Below are positions 52,904 to 62,272 of a DNA stretch of 64,000 bases, in pieces. Origin of the DNA: Flagellimonas zhangzhouensis (GTDB taxonomy: Bacteria > Bacteroidota > Bacteroidia > Flavobacteriales > Flavobacteriaceae). The stretch is taken from assembly GCF_900102925.1 (NCBI RefSeq), contig NZ_FNKI01000001.1, positions 868,001 through 932,000 on the forward strand. The letters are read 5' to 3'. The notes beneath the pieces are model-generated. The model searched no databases. It saw nothing but the letters and a program-made list of their open reading frames with translations, and was not told where the DNA came from. Positions within the stretch are counted from its first letter, which is position 1; each line of letters begins with the position of its first letter. The translations under genes and the position numbers were made by a program.

Positions 52904-52947
52904 GTAACCAATGTTACTGTGGGAACAATTCCATCGCTCTAATTTTG
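52904..52947 (+). promoter_or_regulatory. Operator/promoter of the efflux/sulfur transport operon (Crp-type site 6)
   Basis: GTAAC-CAAT-GTTAC at 52904-52917 has perfect arms. After 22 bp comes TAATTTTG (52940-52947). The start codon of the TolC gene at 52965 is 61 bp from the operator's first base. It probably drives 52965 to 60127, as gaps in that stretch are short. Confidence 0.78.
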
Positions 52948-52964
52948 GCTCAAAATGAACTAAA

Positions 52965-54266
52965 ATGCAGCGAACTATTTTATTAATGTCATTGGTGCTC
53001 ACGCAGGTGATTTTTGCCCAAGATCAAGTGAAGATTTCATTGGATGATGTCTTGGCTAGGGTGCAAGAGTCCAATGCGAGCATTCAGGTTTCCGATCAGG
53101 AAGCCAAAATGGCCAAATACGATTATAGATTTTCAAATTCTGTCTTTTTGCCACAGATTTCTGTATCGCATACGGGAATGGCAACTACAAACCCTTTAAT
53201 GGCATTTGGGTCCAAACTCAACCAAGGGATTTTGACCCAGGCCGATTTTAACCCAGACTTATTGAACGATCCCGATCAGGTGGAAAATTTCGCCACCGTG
53301 GTCTCTGTTCAGCAACCTTTGATCAATATGGATGGTTTTTATCAGCGAAAGGCAGCCAAAACTACCATGGAGGCCAAAGAGCTTCAAGCCATGAGAACTA
53401 GGGATTATTTGGATTTTGAGGCTCAGAAAGCTTATGGTCAATTGCAATTGGCCTATCGTGCTGTGGAAGTAATGCAGAAAGCCTACGATGCAGCAACCGC
53501 CAACTTGAACATGGCACAGAACAGTTTTGATCAAGGATTGCTTCAAAAAGCAGATCTATTGGAAGTAAAAGTGAGGGTGACCGAAGTTTCAGATCAATTA
53601 AAAACTGCTAAGAGCAATGTAAAAAATGCTTCAGACTACGTGGCTTTTTTAATGAACGAACAAGGAAACGTTGTTTTTGAACCCACCCAAGAATTGTTGC
53701 CAGAAAACATGGGTGAAGAAGTTGATGCCACTTTGGAAAACAGAGCGGATGTCAAGGCAATGGATTTGGTATCCGAAGCATACAAAGCAAACATGAAAGC
53801 GGATAATATGACCTTTTTGCCAAGGTTGAATGCCTTTGCCAGCTATGAGATGTATGATGATCAAATATTTCAGGCAGATTCCAAAGGATACATTGTTGGG
53901 GCAAGCTTAAGTTGGGATGTTTTTAAAGGATCACAGCGATTTGCCAAGGCAGGAAAAAGCAAAACAAACTATGAAAAAGCACAGAAAGAATACGAACAAT
54001 ACGTCGCCAAAAGTACTATTGAGCTTAAACGCACCAAGCGGATGGTCGAAGACGCGGAGAACAGGCTCCAGACATCAAAATTGGCTATGGAGCAATCCGA
54101 AGAATCATTGAGAATACGTACAAACCGATTTAAAGAGGGATTGGAAAAAACAACTGATTTATTAATGGCCGAGGCCACTTATGCCGAAAAGCAATTGGCC
54201 TATTATCAAACCATTTTTGAATACAATCAAGCACAATCCTTACTCACATTTTTAACCAAAGAATAA
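52965..54266 (+). CDS. TolC-family outer-membrane efflux protein
   Basis: This 433-residue protein has a signal peptide (residues 1-18) and the repeated long helices of TolC/OEP proteins (LEVKVRVTEVSDQLKTAKSN, KTTDLLMAEATYAEKQLAYY). The strands are short. It forms the outer-membrane exit of a tripartite pump with the adaptor (8 bp downstream) and RND permease. First gene behind Crp-type site 6. Confidence 0.93.
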   Translation: MQRTILLMSLVLTQVIFAQDQVKISLDDVLARVQESNASIQVSDQEAKMAKYDYRFSNSVFLPQISVSHTGMATTNPLMAFGSKLNQGILTQADFNPDLLNDPDQVENFATVVSVQQPLINMDGFYQRKAAKTTMEAKELQAMRTRDYLDFEAQKAYGQLQLAYRAVEVMQKAYDAATANLNMAQNSFDQGLLQKADLLEVKVRVTEVSDQLKTAKSNVKNASDYVAFLMNEQGNVVFEPTQELLPENMGEEVDATLENRADVKAMDLVSEAYKANMKADNMTFLPRLNAFASYEMYDDQIFQADSKGYIVGASLSWDVFKGSQRFAKAGKSKTNYEKAQKEYEQYVAKSTIELKRTKRMVEDAENRLQTSKLAMEQSEESLRIRTNRFKEGLEKTTDLLMAEATYAEKQLAYYQTIFEYNQAQSLLTFLTKE

Positions 54267-54273
54267 TTGCAAC

Positions 54274-55365
54274 ATGAAAAACACTACGATATATAAAAGC
54301 ATCATTTTAATCATGTCCTTGGGGTTGACCTTAATGGGATGCGGGAGTGACGAAAAACAAACTGTTGACACTTCTGCAGCGGTGCCAGTAACAGTTGCCG
54401 ATGTGGATATGGGCGATAGCTCCACCATTTTGGCAGGAAGTGGTCAAATCAAAGCTGTGAACAGCGCTACGTTGAGCACCCGAATGATGGGCCATGTGGA
54501 ATCCTTACCTGTTAAAATAGGTCAGAAAGTAAACAAGGGAGACTTGCTTATTTCCATCAACAATGGAGATCTAAGAGCTAAAAAAGCACAAGTAGAAGCT
54601 TCCATTACCGAGGCAACGGTTGCATTCAACAATGCGAAAAAGGACTACGAAAGATTTCAAAACCTTTTTAAAGAAAGCAGTGCCTCTCAAAAGGAATTGG
54701 ATGATATGACTGCCCAATATGAAATGGCAAAAGCTAGATTGGAAGCAGCCAATCAAATGAAGAACGAAGTGAATTCCCAATTCGCTTATGCAGATATCAG
54801 AGCGCCATTTAGTGGTGTGGTCACCAACACTTACATCGATGAGGGAGATATGGCCAATCCTGGAGTGCCCTTGGTTTCAGTGGAATCCCCAGGAACAGGA
54901 TTTGAGGTAGAGGCGAAAGTAGCCGAAAACAATATTTCTGCCATTAAAGTAGGTACAACAGCCCAAGTTTTGGTAAAAGCATTGGATACCACCATCACAG
55001 GTAAGGTTTCCGAATTGAGTGCTTCAGCACAAAATACAGGTGGACAATATGTAATGAAAGTAAGCTTGGATGAAACAAATGCCAAGATTTTGTCAGGTAT
55101 GTATGCAACCGTTAGGCTAGAGGCGGAAAATGAGAGCAATGGAAAAACAGTTGTGACTGTTCCGTCCACAGCCTTGGTGCACAAAGGGCAATTGACAGGT
55201 GTTTATACGCTTGGTCAAGACAATGTGGCGCTATTGCGTTGGTTGCGTTTGGGTGAGAATTATGGAGATGAAGTAGAAGTGTTATCTGGATTGTCCAAAG
55301 GAGATCAATACATCGTATCAGCCGATGGAAAGCTGTACAATGGAGCTAAAGTAAGCATTCAATAA
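54274..55365 (+). CDS. RND efflux periplasmic adaptor (membrane fusion protein)
   Basis: This 363-residue lipoprotein (signal ending in LTLMGCGSD) has a barrel-sandwich hybrid start (VESLPVKIGQKVNKGDLLISI), an alpha-helical hairpin (about 100-165) and a beta-barrel (VVTNTYIDEGDMANPGVPL). A membrane-proximal domain follows. It bridges the RND permease and TolC. Spacing of 8 bp after TolC and 16 bp before the permease shows one operon. Confidence 0.94.
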   Translation: MKNTTIYKSIILIMSLGLTLMGCGSDEKQTVDTSAAVPVTVADVDMGDSSTILAGSGQIKAVNSATLSTRMMGHVESLPVKIGQKVNKGDLLISINNGDLRAKKAQVEASITEATVAFNNAKKDYERFQNLFKESSASQKELDDMTAQYEMAKARLEAANQMKNEVNSQFAYADIRAPFSGVVTNTYIDEGDMANPGVPLVSVESPGTGFEVEAKVAENNISAIKVGTTAQVLVKALDTTITGKVSELSASAQNTGGQYVMKVSLDETNAKILSGMYATVRLEAENESNGKTVVTVPSTALVHKGQLTGVYTLGQDNVALLRWLRLGENYGDEVEVLSGLSKGDQYIVSADGKLYNGAKVSIQ

Positions 55366-55381
55366 CCCTAAAAAGCTAACA

Positions 55382-58300
55382 ATGAAAGACGGACTAGCAG
55401 GAAAAATAGCCAAAGGGTTTATCAGCTCCAAACTAACGGTGCTCTTAATGATCGTGTTCATGGTCATTGGGGTGTACAGTTCTTTTTTGATCCCAAGGGA
55501 AGAGGAGCCACAGATTGATGTGCCCATGGCGGATATTTTTGTGGGATACCCTGGAGCCAGCCCAACAGAAGTGGAATCCAGAATCACAAAACCGCTTGAA
55601 AAAATTATATCCAACATTAAAGGCGTAGAGTACGTGTATACCACCTCCATGCAGGAGCAGGGGATGGCCATTGTACAATTCTATGTTGGGGAAGATATTG
55701 AAAGATCATTGGTGCGTTTGTACGATGAGATCAACAAACATATGGATCAAATGCCAAACGGGGTTACCATGCCTTTGGTAAAAACCCGTGCGATTGACGA
55801 TGTGCCTATGCTTGCTCTAACTTTATGGAGCGATGAGTATGATGATTTTCAGTTACGAGAGATTTCTGGAGAATTGATCAATGAAGTTGAAAAAGTAAAC
55901 GGGGTTTCCATTACCAAAAAGATTGGTGGAAGAAACCGTCAGCTTCGTGTGGTGGTAGATAAGGATAAAATGGCCGAATCTGGAATTGACATGTTGGCCG
56001 TAGCCCAAATGATTCAGGCTAACAACCAACAAATGGATGCTGGGAATTTCCTATCCAATGATACCGAGTTCCACATCAGTACAGGTAACTTTTTGGAAAG
56101 CAAAGAAGACCTGGAAAACCTGATAGTGGGCACCAAACAAAATCAACCCATCTATTTAAAACAGGTGGCAACCGTATTGGATGGCCCAGAATTGCCCAAA
56201 AACTATGTTTCCCTTGGATTTGGAGCTGCAAGCGAGAAGTCAGAAACTTTCAATTCTGAATATCCAGCGGTAACCATTTCCATTGCTAAAAGAAAAGGGG
56301 CTGATGCCATGAAGATTGCCGATGTGGTGTTGGACAAGGTGGAGCACTTGAAATCAAATTTGATTCCCGATGATGTACATGTTGAGGTAACCCGTAACTA
56401 CGGTCAAACAGCTTCGCAAAAAGTATCCGAATTATTGATGCACTTGATCGGGGCGATCATTGCGGTGACCTTTGTGGTGATGTTGGCCATGGGTTGGAGA
56501 GGTGGATTGGTAGTGTTCCTTTCTGTACCGATCACATTCGCTTTAACCTTGTTGAGCTATTACATGCTCGATTACACTTTGAATCGAATCACTTTGTTTG
56601 CCTTGGTTTTTGTTACAGGTATCGTGGTGGACGACTCCATTATTATTGCGGAGAACATGCACCGCCACTTTAAGATGAAACGTTTGCCGTTCAAAGATGC
56701 AGCACTCTATGCCATCAACGAGGTAGGAAACCCGACCATTTTGGCGACTTTTACGGTAATCGCATCCGTATTGCCCATGGCATTTGTATCGGGATTGATG
56801 GGGCCTTATATGTCCCCAATGCCCATCGGAGCATCCATTGCCATGTTGTTGTCCCTGTTTGTGGCCTTGACCATTACCCCTTATCTGGGTTTCATCTTCT
56901 TGAGGGAAAAGGACAAAAAGAAAAATAAAAAAGAAAAAGAAGCGGTCGAAATTCAGGACACTTTTATTTATAGAGCCTACGAGAAATTCGAAAAACCACT
57001 GATTGAAAGTAGAAAGAAGCGATGGGTTTTTATTGGCATCACAGTGGCATTGTTATTTGCATCAGTGGGTATGTTCTTTACCAAATCGGTAGCCGTAAAA
57101 ATGCTTCCTTTTGATAATAAGAACGAGTTCCAAGTGGTGATTGATCTTCCAGAAGGTTCTACTTTGGAAAGAACATCAGCCGTGGCTAAAGAAGTAGGGG
57201 CTTATTTGTCCACAAGACCTGAGGTGGTGAACTATCAAACCTACGTGGGCACATCAGCACCAATTACTTTCAACGGATTGGTAAGACACTATGATTTACG
57301 TGGAGGAAGCAACATGGCCGATATTCAGGTGAACCTTACCGATAAGCATGATCGAAGCGAGCAAAGTCACGATATCGCCAAATTATTGCGGCCTAAAATC
57401 CAAGAATTGGGCAAAAAGTACAACGCGAACATCAAGATTGTTGAGGTGCCACCAGGTCCCCCTGTACTTTCCACCATTGTTGCTGAGGTGTACGGGCCCG
57501 ATTACGACAAGCAGATTGCATTGGCCGAGGATGTAAAAGGCATCTTGAACAATACCACCGACGTTGTGGATGTGGATTGGATGGTTGAGGATGACCAAGT
57601 GGAATACGATTTTGTGGTGGACAAAGAGAAAGCGATGCTTTATGGCGTAACGCCACAACAAATTGTTCAAGTGATGGCCATGGCTTTCCGTGAGCAGCCC
57701 GTTTCCCACATCTATCGTGAGGAAGCATTTGACCAAATCGGAATTGTGTTATCCGTTAGTGAAAAGGACAAATCGAGCTTGGATCAGATTCAACAATTAA
57801 AAATAACATCCCAGCAAGGGAATATGGTGTCCGTTGGTGATTTGGTTTCCATTAAAGAGGGGACAAAGGCCAAGAGCATCTATAGAAAAAACCAAAAGCG
57901 AGTGGTGTATGTGATGTCCGATATGGCGGGTGAACTGGAAAGCCCAGTGTATGCCATTTTGGGCATGACGGATAAGTTAAATCAATTGGAGCTACCTCAA
58001 GGCTATTCCATTAACGAGCTCTATATGGAGCAACCCCAGTATGAGGATGACTACACGGTAAAATGGGATGGGGAATGGCAAATAACCCTTGAGGTGTTCC
58101 GTGATTTGGGAATCGCGTTCCTTGGTGTGATTGTGATCATTTACATGTTGATCGTAGGGTGGTTCCAAAACTTTAAAGCGCCAATGGTGATGATGGTGGC
58201 TATTCCACTTTCCTTGATTGGAATTGTGTTGGGCCACTGGATGTTGGGTGCATTTTTTACCGCAACCTCCTTTATCGGGATGATTGCCCTGGCGGGAATC

Positions 58301-58579
58301 ATGGTGCGGAACTCGGTATTGCTTATCGACTTCATCAACCTTAGGTTGAATGAGGGAGTTCCCCTAAAGCAAGCCGTAATTGAAGCAGGTGCCGTGCGAA
58401 CCACACCTATTTTGTTAACCGCAGGAACCGTTGTTATCGGAGCTTTTGTGATCTTGTTCGACCCCATTTTCCAGGGATTGGCCATTTCACTAATGGGAGG
58501 AACCATAGTGTCCACCGTGTTGACGCTATTGGTGGTGCCATTGGTGTATTATATGATTGAACGTAAAAATTACAAGTAA
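55382..58579 (+). CDS. RND-family efflux permease (AcrB/HAE-like)
   Basis: This 1065-residue inner-membrane permease has the RND pattern: first helix near residue 15-33, large periplasmic loop containing YPGASPTEVESRITKPLE, and GIVVDDSIIIAENMHRH in helix 4 with the paired aspartates. A second large loop and a matching C-terminal helix bundle (GIMVRNSVLLIDFINLRL) follow. It is the energy-coupled component of a tripartite pump. Substrate is unknown; operon partners (PII-like, DUF2892, YeeE) and the sulfur regulon suggest export of sulfur species or a metal. Confidence 0.94.
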   Translation: MKDGLAGKIAKGFISSKLTVLLMIVFMVIGVYSSFLIPREEEPQIDVPMADIFVGYPGASPTEVESRITKPLEKIISNIKGVEYVYTTSMQEQGMAIVQFYVGEDIERSLVRLYDEINKHMDQMPNGVTMPLVKTRAIDDVPMLALTLWSDEYDDFQLREISGELINEVEKVNGVSITKKIGGRNRQLRVVVDKDKMAESGIDMLAVAQMIQANNQQMDAGNFLSNDTEFHISTGNFLESKEDLENLIVGTKQNQPIYLKQVATVLDGPELPKNYVSLGFGAASEKSETFNSEYPAVTISIAKRKGADAMKIADVVLDKVEHLKSNLIPDDVHVEVTRNYGQTASQKVSELLMHLIGAIIAVTFVVMLAMGWRGGLVVFLSVPITFALTLLSYYMLDYTLNRITLFALVFVTGIVVDDSIIIAENMHRHFKMKRLPFKDAALYAINEVGNPTILATFTVIASVLPMAFVSGLMGPYMSPMPIGASIAMLLSLFVALTITPYLGFIFLREKDKKKNKKEKEAVEIQDTFIYRAYEKFEKPLIESRKKRWVFIGITVALLFASVGMFFTKSVAVKMLPFDNKNEFQVVIDLPEGSTLERTSAVAKEVGAYLSTRPEVVNYQTYVGTSAPITFNGLVRHYDLRGGSNMADIQVNLTDKHDRSEQSHDIAKLLRPKIQELGKKYNANIKIVEVPPGPPVLSTIVAEVYGPDYDKQIALAEDVKGILNNTTDVVDVDWMVEDDQVEYDFVVDKEKAMLYGVTPQQIVQVMAMAFREQPVSHIYREEAFDQIGIVLSVSEKDKSSLDQIQQLKITSQQGNMVSVGDLVSIKEGTKAKSIYRKNQKRVVYVMSDMAGELESPVYAILGMTDKLNQLELPQGYSINELYMEQPQYEDDYTVKWDGEWQITLEVFRDLGIAFLGVIVIIYMLIVGWFQNFKAPMVMMVAIPLSLIGIVLGHWMLGAFFTATSFIGMIALAGIMVRNSVLLIDFINLRLNEGVPLKQAVIEAGAVRTTPILLTAGTVVIGAFVILFDPIFQGLAISLMGGTIVSTVLTLLVVPLVYYMIERKNYK

Positions 58580-58580
58580 G

Positions 58581-58886
58581 ATGAAAATGATCATTGTTAC
58601 CACAGTCGAAGAGTATAAAAGCCAAGTTTTTAAACTCTTTAAACAAGCTGGAGTAGACAGCTTTAGCGAATCCGACATCGATGGATATAAAAGTGCTGCG
58701 CCATTTATGTACACCAGCAGTTGGTTTCCCAGTGAAAAAGGTGGGGCTGCTTCAAACATGTTCTTTTCGTTCACTGAAGAAGAAAAGGTGAGCGAATTGT
58801 TCAAGTTGATCAAGCAATTCAATGAGAAAAGTGAAACCACCAACCCGATTAGAGCCGTAGAATTACCTATAGAAAGAACCGTTTAA
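58581..58886 (+). CDS. Small cytoplasmic protein behind the RND permease, PII/DUF3240-like pattern
   Basis: This 101-residue protein starts at ATG 58581, one base after the permease stop. The predicted order beta-alpha-beta-beta-alpha-beta (MKMIIVTTVEEYKSQVFKLF, then FMYTSSWFPS, FFSFTEEEKVSELFKLIKQF, PIRAVELPI) resembles ferredoxin-like/PII-type folds. Small proteins of that kind follow some metal RND pumps. No clear metal motif is seen. Assignment is tentative; coding is supported by tight coupling. Confidence 0.6.
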   Translation: MKMIIVTTVEEYKSQVFKLFKQAGVDSFSESDIDGYKSAAPFMYTSSWFPSEKGGAASNMFFSFTEEEKVSELFKLIKQFNEKSETTNPIRAVELPIERTV

Positions 58887-58895
58887 AATTTTAGC

Positions 58896-59099
58896 ATGAG
58901 AAATAGAATAGTAAGAGGAGTAGCAGGAAGCTTTATATTGATCAGTTTGATCTTGGCCATTTTTGTGAGTCAGAACTGGCTTTGGTTTACCGCATTTGTC
59001 GGAGCCAATTTGTTGCAATCTTCCTTGACCAAATGGTGTTTGTTGGAAGATATCTTGAAAAAGTTTGGGGTATCTGACGGCGAAAAGAACTGTTGCTAA
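58896..59099 (+). CDS. DUF2892-like small membrane protein with C-terminal Cys
   Basis: This 67-residue protein has the DUF2892 order: RNRIVRGVAGSFILISLIL, a second helix and the end KWCLLEDILKKFGVSDGEKNCC. The cysteine of the KWC segment and a terminal Cys pair could take part in sulfur relay. It is the second DUF2892 of the cluster, 9 bp after the PII-like gene. Confidence 0.75.
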   Translation: MRNRIVRGVAGSFILISLILAIFVSQNWLWFTAFVGANLLQSSLTKWCLLEDILKKFGVSDGEKNCC

Positions 59100-59159
59100 A
59101 CTTCACCCATATTTGATAATTAAAGCATTTTCGTGACATTTGCACAAAACCTCGCGAAA

Positions 59160-59717
59160 ATGCTTTATCAACCTTGGCCCTGGTATGTAGCTGGGCCCCT
59201 TATTGCCATTTGTATGGCATTGCTCATTTTAATGGGCAAACGCTTCGGAATGTCCTCCAACTTAGAAACTTTTTGTTCTATAGGAGGTGCTGGAAAATTT
59301 ACGGATTACTTCAAAGTAGATATAAAATCCAAACGCTGGAACCTATTGGTCGTTCTAGGCTCCGTTATCGGTGGATTTTTGGGAGCACATTGGTTGTCGC
59401 CCAATCCCGCAGTCGATATTTCACCCAAAACCGTAACCAAACTTCAGGAATTGGGATTTGATAGTGCGGGAAAAGCCTATTTGCCCACGGAGCTTTTTAG
59501 TTTGGAATCGCTGTCCGAACCTAAAGTTTGGATCATACTTTTGATTGCAGGAATTTTAGTAGGCTTCGGAACTCGCTATGCTGGTGGGTGTACCTCTGGA
59601 CACGCCATTTCTGGCTTGAGTAATTTACAGCGACCTTCCCTTATCGCTGTTATTGGATTTTTTATTGGTGGATTGATCATGGTTCACTTGTTGTTCCCCT
59701 TAATTTTTGCAGCATGA
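59160..59717 (+). CDS. YeeE/YedE-type sulfur (thiosulfate) transporter, half 1
   Basis: This ~185-residue protein (ATG 59160; a GTG at 59133 would add nine residues) has 4-5 membrane helices, the cysteine segment LETFCSIGG and the YeeE hallmark [19 protein letters not shown]. YeeE proteins import thiosulfate using conserved cysteines. This half overlaps the second half by ATGA, so they are a split version of the ~350-residue single protein found elsewhere. Confidence 0.88.
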   Translation: MLYQPWPWYVAGPLIAICMALLILMGKRFGMSSNLETFCSIGGAGKFTDYFKVDIKSKRWNLLVVLGSVIGGFLGAHWLSPNPAVDISPKTVTKLQELGFDSAGKAYLPTELFSLESLSEPKVWIILLIAGILVGFGTRYAGGCTSGHAISGLSNLQRPSLIAVIGFFIGGLIMVHLLFPLIFAA

Positions 59718-60127
59718 AGAATATAGTCTACATCATATTGGGTACCTTTTTGGGTATTGTATTGTACAAATCTGAAGCGGCTTCTTGGTTCAGGATTTAT
59801 GAAATGTTCCAGTTCGATTCATTCCACATGTATGGTATCATTGGATCTGCTTTAGCTGTTGGAATTGTGTTGGTGCAATGGATCAAGAAATCAAAAACCA
59901 AATCCTTTTTTGGAGAAGCGATAAATATACAGGATAAGGAAAAATCTTTTACCCGATATATCTTGGGTGGAACCCTTTTTGGATTGGGTTGGGCATTGGC
60001 AGGAGCCTGTCCAGGACCTATCTATATTTTGGTGGGAGCTGGATATTGGCCCATAATCATAGTTTTGATTGGAGCCATTTTAGGGGCCTTTTTATATGGT
60101 GTTTTAAGGGTTAAATTACCGCATTAA
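59714..60127 (+). CDS. YeeE/YedE-type sulfur transporter, half 2 (DUF6691)
   Basis: This 137-residue protein has four membrane helices and the second cysteine motif GWALAGACPGPIYILVGAG, matching GACPGP of DUF6691/YeeE. It starts inside the stop of half 1 (ATGA). It is the last gene of the operon driven from site 6. Confidence 0.9.
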   Translation: MKNIVYIILGTFLGIVLYKSEAASWFRIYEMFQFDSFHMYGIIGSALAVGIVLVQWIKKSKTKSFFGEAINIQDKEKSFTRYILGGTLFGLGWALAGACPGPIYILVGAGYWPIIIVLIGAILGAFLYGVLRVKLPH

Positions 60128-60230
60128 GGTAAAATCAACGGGATATTTGGGCAAAACAACGATTATGAATGGTTCGTTGGCGGCTGGCCATTAGCTTTGG
60201 CTGTCCCAAACCTTACATAAATGTCCTTGC

Positions 60231-60641
60231 ATGAAACTTACAACCTGCATTATAGACGATGACTTGGTGTCTCAATTTGCCACCCGCTATTGCATTCAAC
60301 AGTCCCATGCCGATTTTGAGATCATAACCTGTTCCAGTGGAGAAGAGGGTTTACAAGTATGTGTTGACCTGTTTGAAACCGAAAACAAGCTTCCAGATAT
60401 CATATTTTTGGATTTGATCATGGATGGAATGAATGGCTGGACCTTCTTGGATAATCTTCAAAACCTTTTTAAAGGAAAGGACTTGCCAAGTGTTTATATT
60501 TTATCCGCATTTACCAATTCCTATGACCGAACGGTAGCCAAAGGTCACAAGATGATTTCTGGATATATCGATAAACCGTTATCCCGTTCCTGCATGGATA
60601 AAATCCTAAGTGAAGAGGAGAAGAATCGCAGCCAATCTTAA
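60231..60641 (+). CDS. Single-domain response regulator
   Basis: This 136-residue receiver has the acidic pair in IIDDDLVSQF, phospho-acceptor in IFLDLIMDGMNGWTFL and lysine in GYIDKPLSRS. No kinase gene is adjacent, so its partner is elsewhere; the PAS kinase at 17631 with its own receiver (19830) is a similar family. It ends 60 bp before tRNA-Arg. Confidence 0.9.
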   Translation: MKLTTCIIDDDLVSQFATRYCIQQSHADFEIITCSSGEEGLQVCVDLFETENKLPDIIFLDLIMDGMNGWTFLDNLQNLFKGKDLPSVYILSAFTNSYDRTVAKGHKMISGYIDKPLSRSCMDKILSEEEKNRSQS

Positions 60642-60675
60642 GTGCTGAGGGAATAATAGTTTTTAAGAAAAAACA

Positions 60676-60683
60676 TATTTTTG
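60676..60683 (+). promoter_or_regulatory. -7 box of tRNA-Arg
   Basis: TATTTTTG is a full TAnnTTTG match, 17 bp before the tRNA start. A -33 element is only weakly present (TTTT near 60660). Confidence 0.5.
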
Positions 60684-60700
60684 CAGTCCATTTTTATAAT

Positions 60701-60772
60701 GGCCCCGTAGTTCAATGGATAGAATAGAAGTTTCCTAAACTTTAGATGCAAGTTCGATTCTTGCCGGGGCTA
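60701..60772 (+). tRNA. tRNA-Arg(CCT)
   Basis: A cloverleaf can be drawn. Acceptor GGCCCCG pairs with CGGGGCT (one G-U pair), discriminator A60772. The D stem is GTTC/GAAT. The anticodon stem GAAGT/ACTTT encloses TTCCTAA, giving anticodon CCT. The T arm is GCAAG/CTTGC with TTCGATT. CCA is not encoded. tRNA-Arg(CCT) is followed 230 bp later by an integrase, the usual layout of a tRNA-targeted element. Confidence 0.95.
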
Positions 60773-61003
60773 CTTTTTGACTTCTGAATGATTCAATAAA
60801 TCATTAAATGAATGAAAATCAGATATTTAATATTTTTTGATTTTAATTGAATTCCTTTGATTTTGGCTTTTAGAGTTCACAAATCGTCAACATTTTTCAG
60901 GTTGCTGTTTTAAGATAAGTAATTAAAATTCAGTAATTTAGTTGGAACACTCGATTTGATTTGACTTTCGTCTTCGTCAACGTTTAACAAAAAGAAGACA
61001 ACT

Positions 61004-62272
61004 ATGAGGTCAAATTTCACTTTTTCCGTCCTGTTTTGGCTTTATTCCGGTAGGTCAAAAAATGGAAAAGCCCCTATTTATGCCAGGATTTCTGTCAATG
61101 GTAAAAAACTGAACATTAGTTTAAAGCGGAGAATCCAAATCAATCACTGGGACTCCGAAAGGCAGCGGGTAAAAAATTCTACTATTGATGCCAAATCCAT
61201 CAACCAATATCTTGATGGGTTCTACTCTGGTTTGTTTCATTCATTCCAACAATTACGAATAGAGGGTAAACATATCACTCCTAAGAGTGTAAAGGCTAGG
61301 TTTCTGGATGAGGAAGTGGAGAATCAACATTTTACCATGAAGGACTTAGTGTCCTACCATAATTCCAATATGTTTACCAAGCTCCACGGAAATACCTCGA
61401 GACTCTACCTGACAAGCCAGAAGTATATCTTTTTATTCTTGAAAACAAAATTAAAATTGGAAGACATCAGACTTGATGAACTGAATTATAAGTTTATCCT
61501 TGACTTTGAAAATTTTCTTCGCAAGCATAAACCTAATCACTATCAGAAGCAAATTGGTAACAATGCTGTAATGAAGCATATTCAAAGACTGAGGAAAATG
61601 GTCTCTCTGGCCTATCGACTGGAGTGGATAGATAAAGACCCGTTTAGGCAGTTTAAACAAAGGTTGACCCCTACGAACAGAGAATATTTAGGTTCCGAGG
61701 AACTTCAAGCGATTGAAGAATTGGAGCTTCAAACCAAGCGATTAAAAACTGTTAGAGATCTTTTTGTATTCAGTTGCTATACCGGTATATGCTATACTGA
61801 TTTAATGCTTCTGACCGAAGATAACGTAATAATGGGGTTGGATAAAAAATATTGGATAATCACTAAAAGGCAGAAAACCCATAACCCTGTTAAAATACCA
61901 CTTTTAAAAAAAGCTATGGATTTGATTGAACGGTATAAACAAGATTCCAGATCAGTAATAAATAATACGCTGTTCCCAAGAATATCAAATCAAAAGATGA
62001 ACGCCTATTTGAAAGAGATTGCAAGTGAAGCAAAAATTAAAAAGAATCTTACATTTCACATGGCAAGGCATACGTTCGCCACGACAGTTACCCTGACCAA
62101 TGGTGTACCCATAGAAACCATTTCAAAAATGTTGGGACATCGAAAACTTACCACCACCCAGATTTATGCAAAGGTGTTGGAAAGGAAGGTTGGTGAGGAT
62201 ATGGAGATTTTGAGAAGCAAATTAGAAGTAGCAACCGAATCAGATTTAAAGAAGAAAGCGAACCAAGGGTAA
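61004..62272 (+). CDS. int: Tyrosine recombinase (integrase) beside tRNA-Arg
   Basis: This 422-residue recombinase is related to the one at 3311 (shared segments FVFSCYTG, PRISNQK/KISNQK and YLKEIA). Catalytic residues are H352 and R355 in HMAR, H379 in GHRK and Y388 in TQIYAKV. The first arginine box reads YTGICYTDL and again lacks the Arg. An arm-binding N-terminus (YSGRSKNGKAPIYARISVNGK) and SAM-like core-binding domain are present. It probably integrates the element into tRNA-Arg. Confidence 0.92.
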   Translation: MRSNFTFSVLFWLYSGRSKNGKAPIYARISVNGKKLNISLKRRIQINHWDSERQRVKNSTIDAKSINQYLDGFYSGLFHSFQQLRIEGKHITPKSVKARFLDEEVENQHFTMKDLVSYHNSNMFTKLHGNTSRLYLTSQKYIFLFLKTKLKLEDIRLDELNYKFILDFENFLRKHKPNHYQKQIGNNAVMKHIQRLRKMVSLAYRLEWIDKDPFRQFKQRLTPTNREYLGSEELQAIEELELQTKRLKTVRDLFVFSCYTGICYTDLMLLTEDNVIMGLDKKYWIITKRQKTHNPVKIPLLKKAMDLIERYKQDSRSVINNTLFPRISNQKMNAYLKEIASEAKIKKNLTFHMARHTFATTVTLTNGVPIETISKMLGHRKLTTTQIYAKVLERKVGEDMEILRSKLEVATESDLKKKANQG

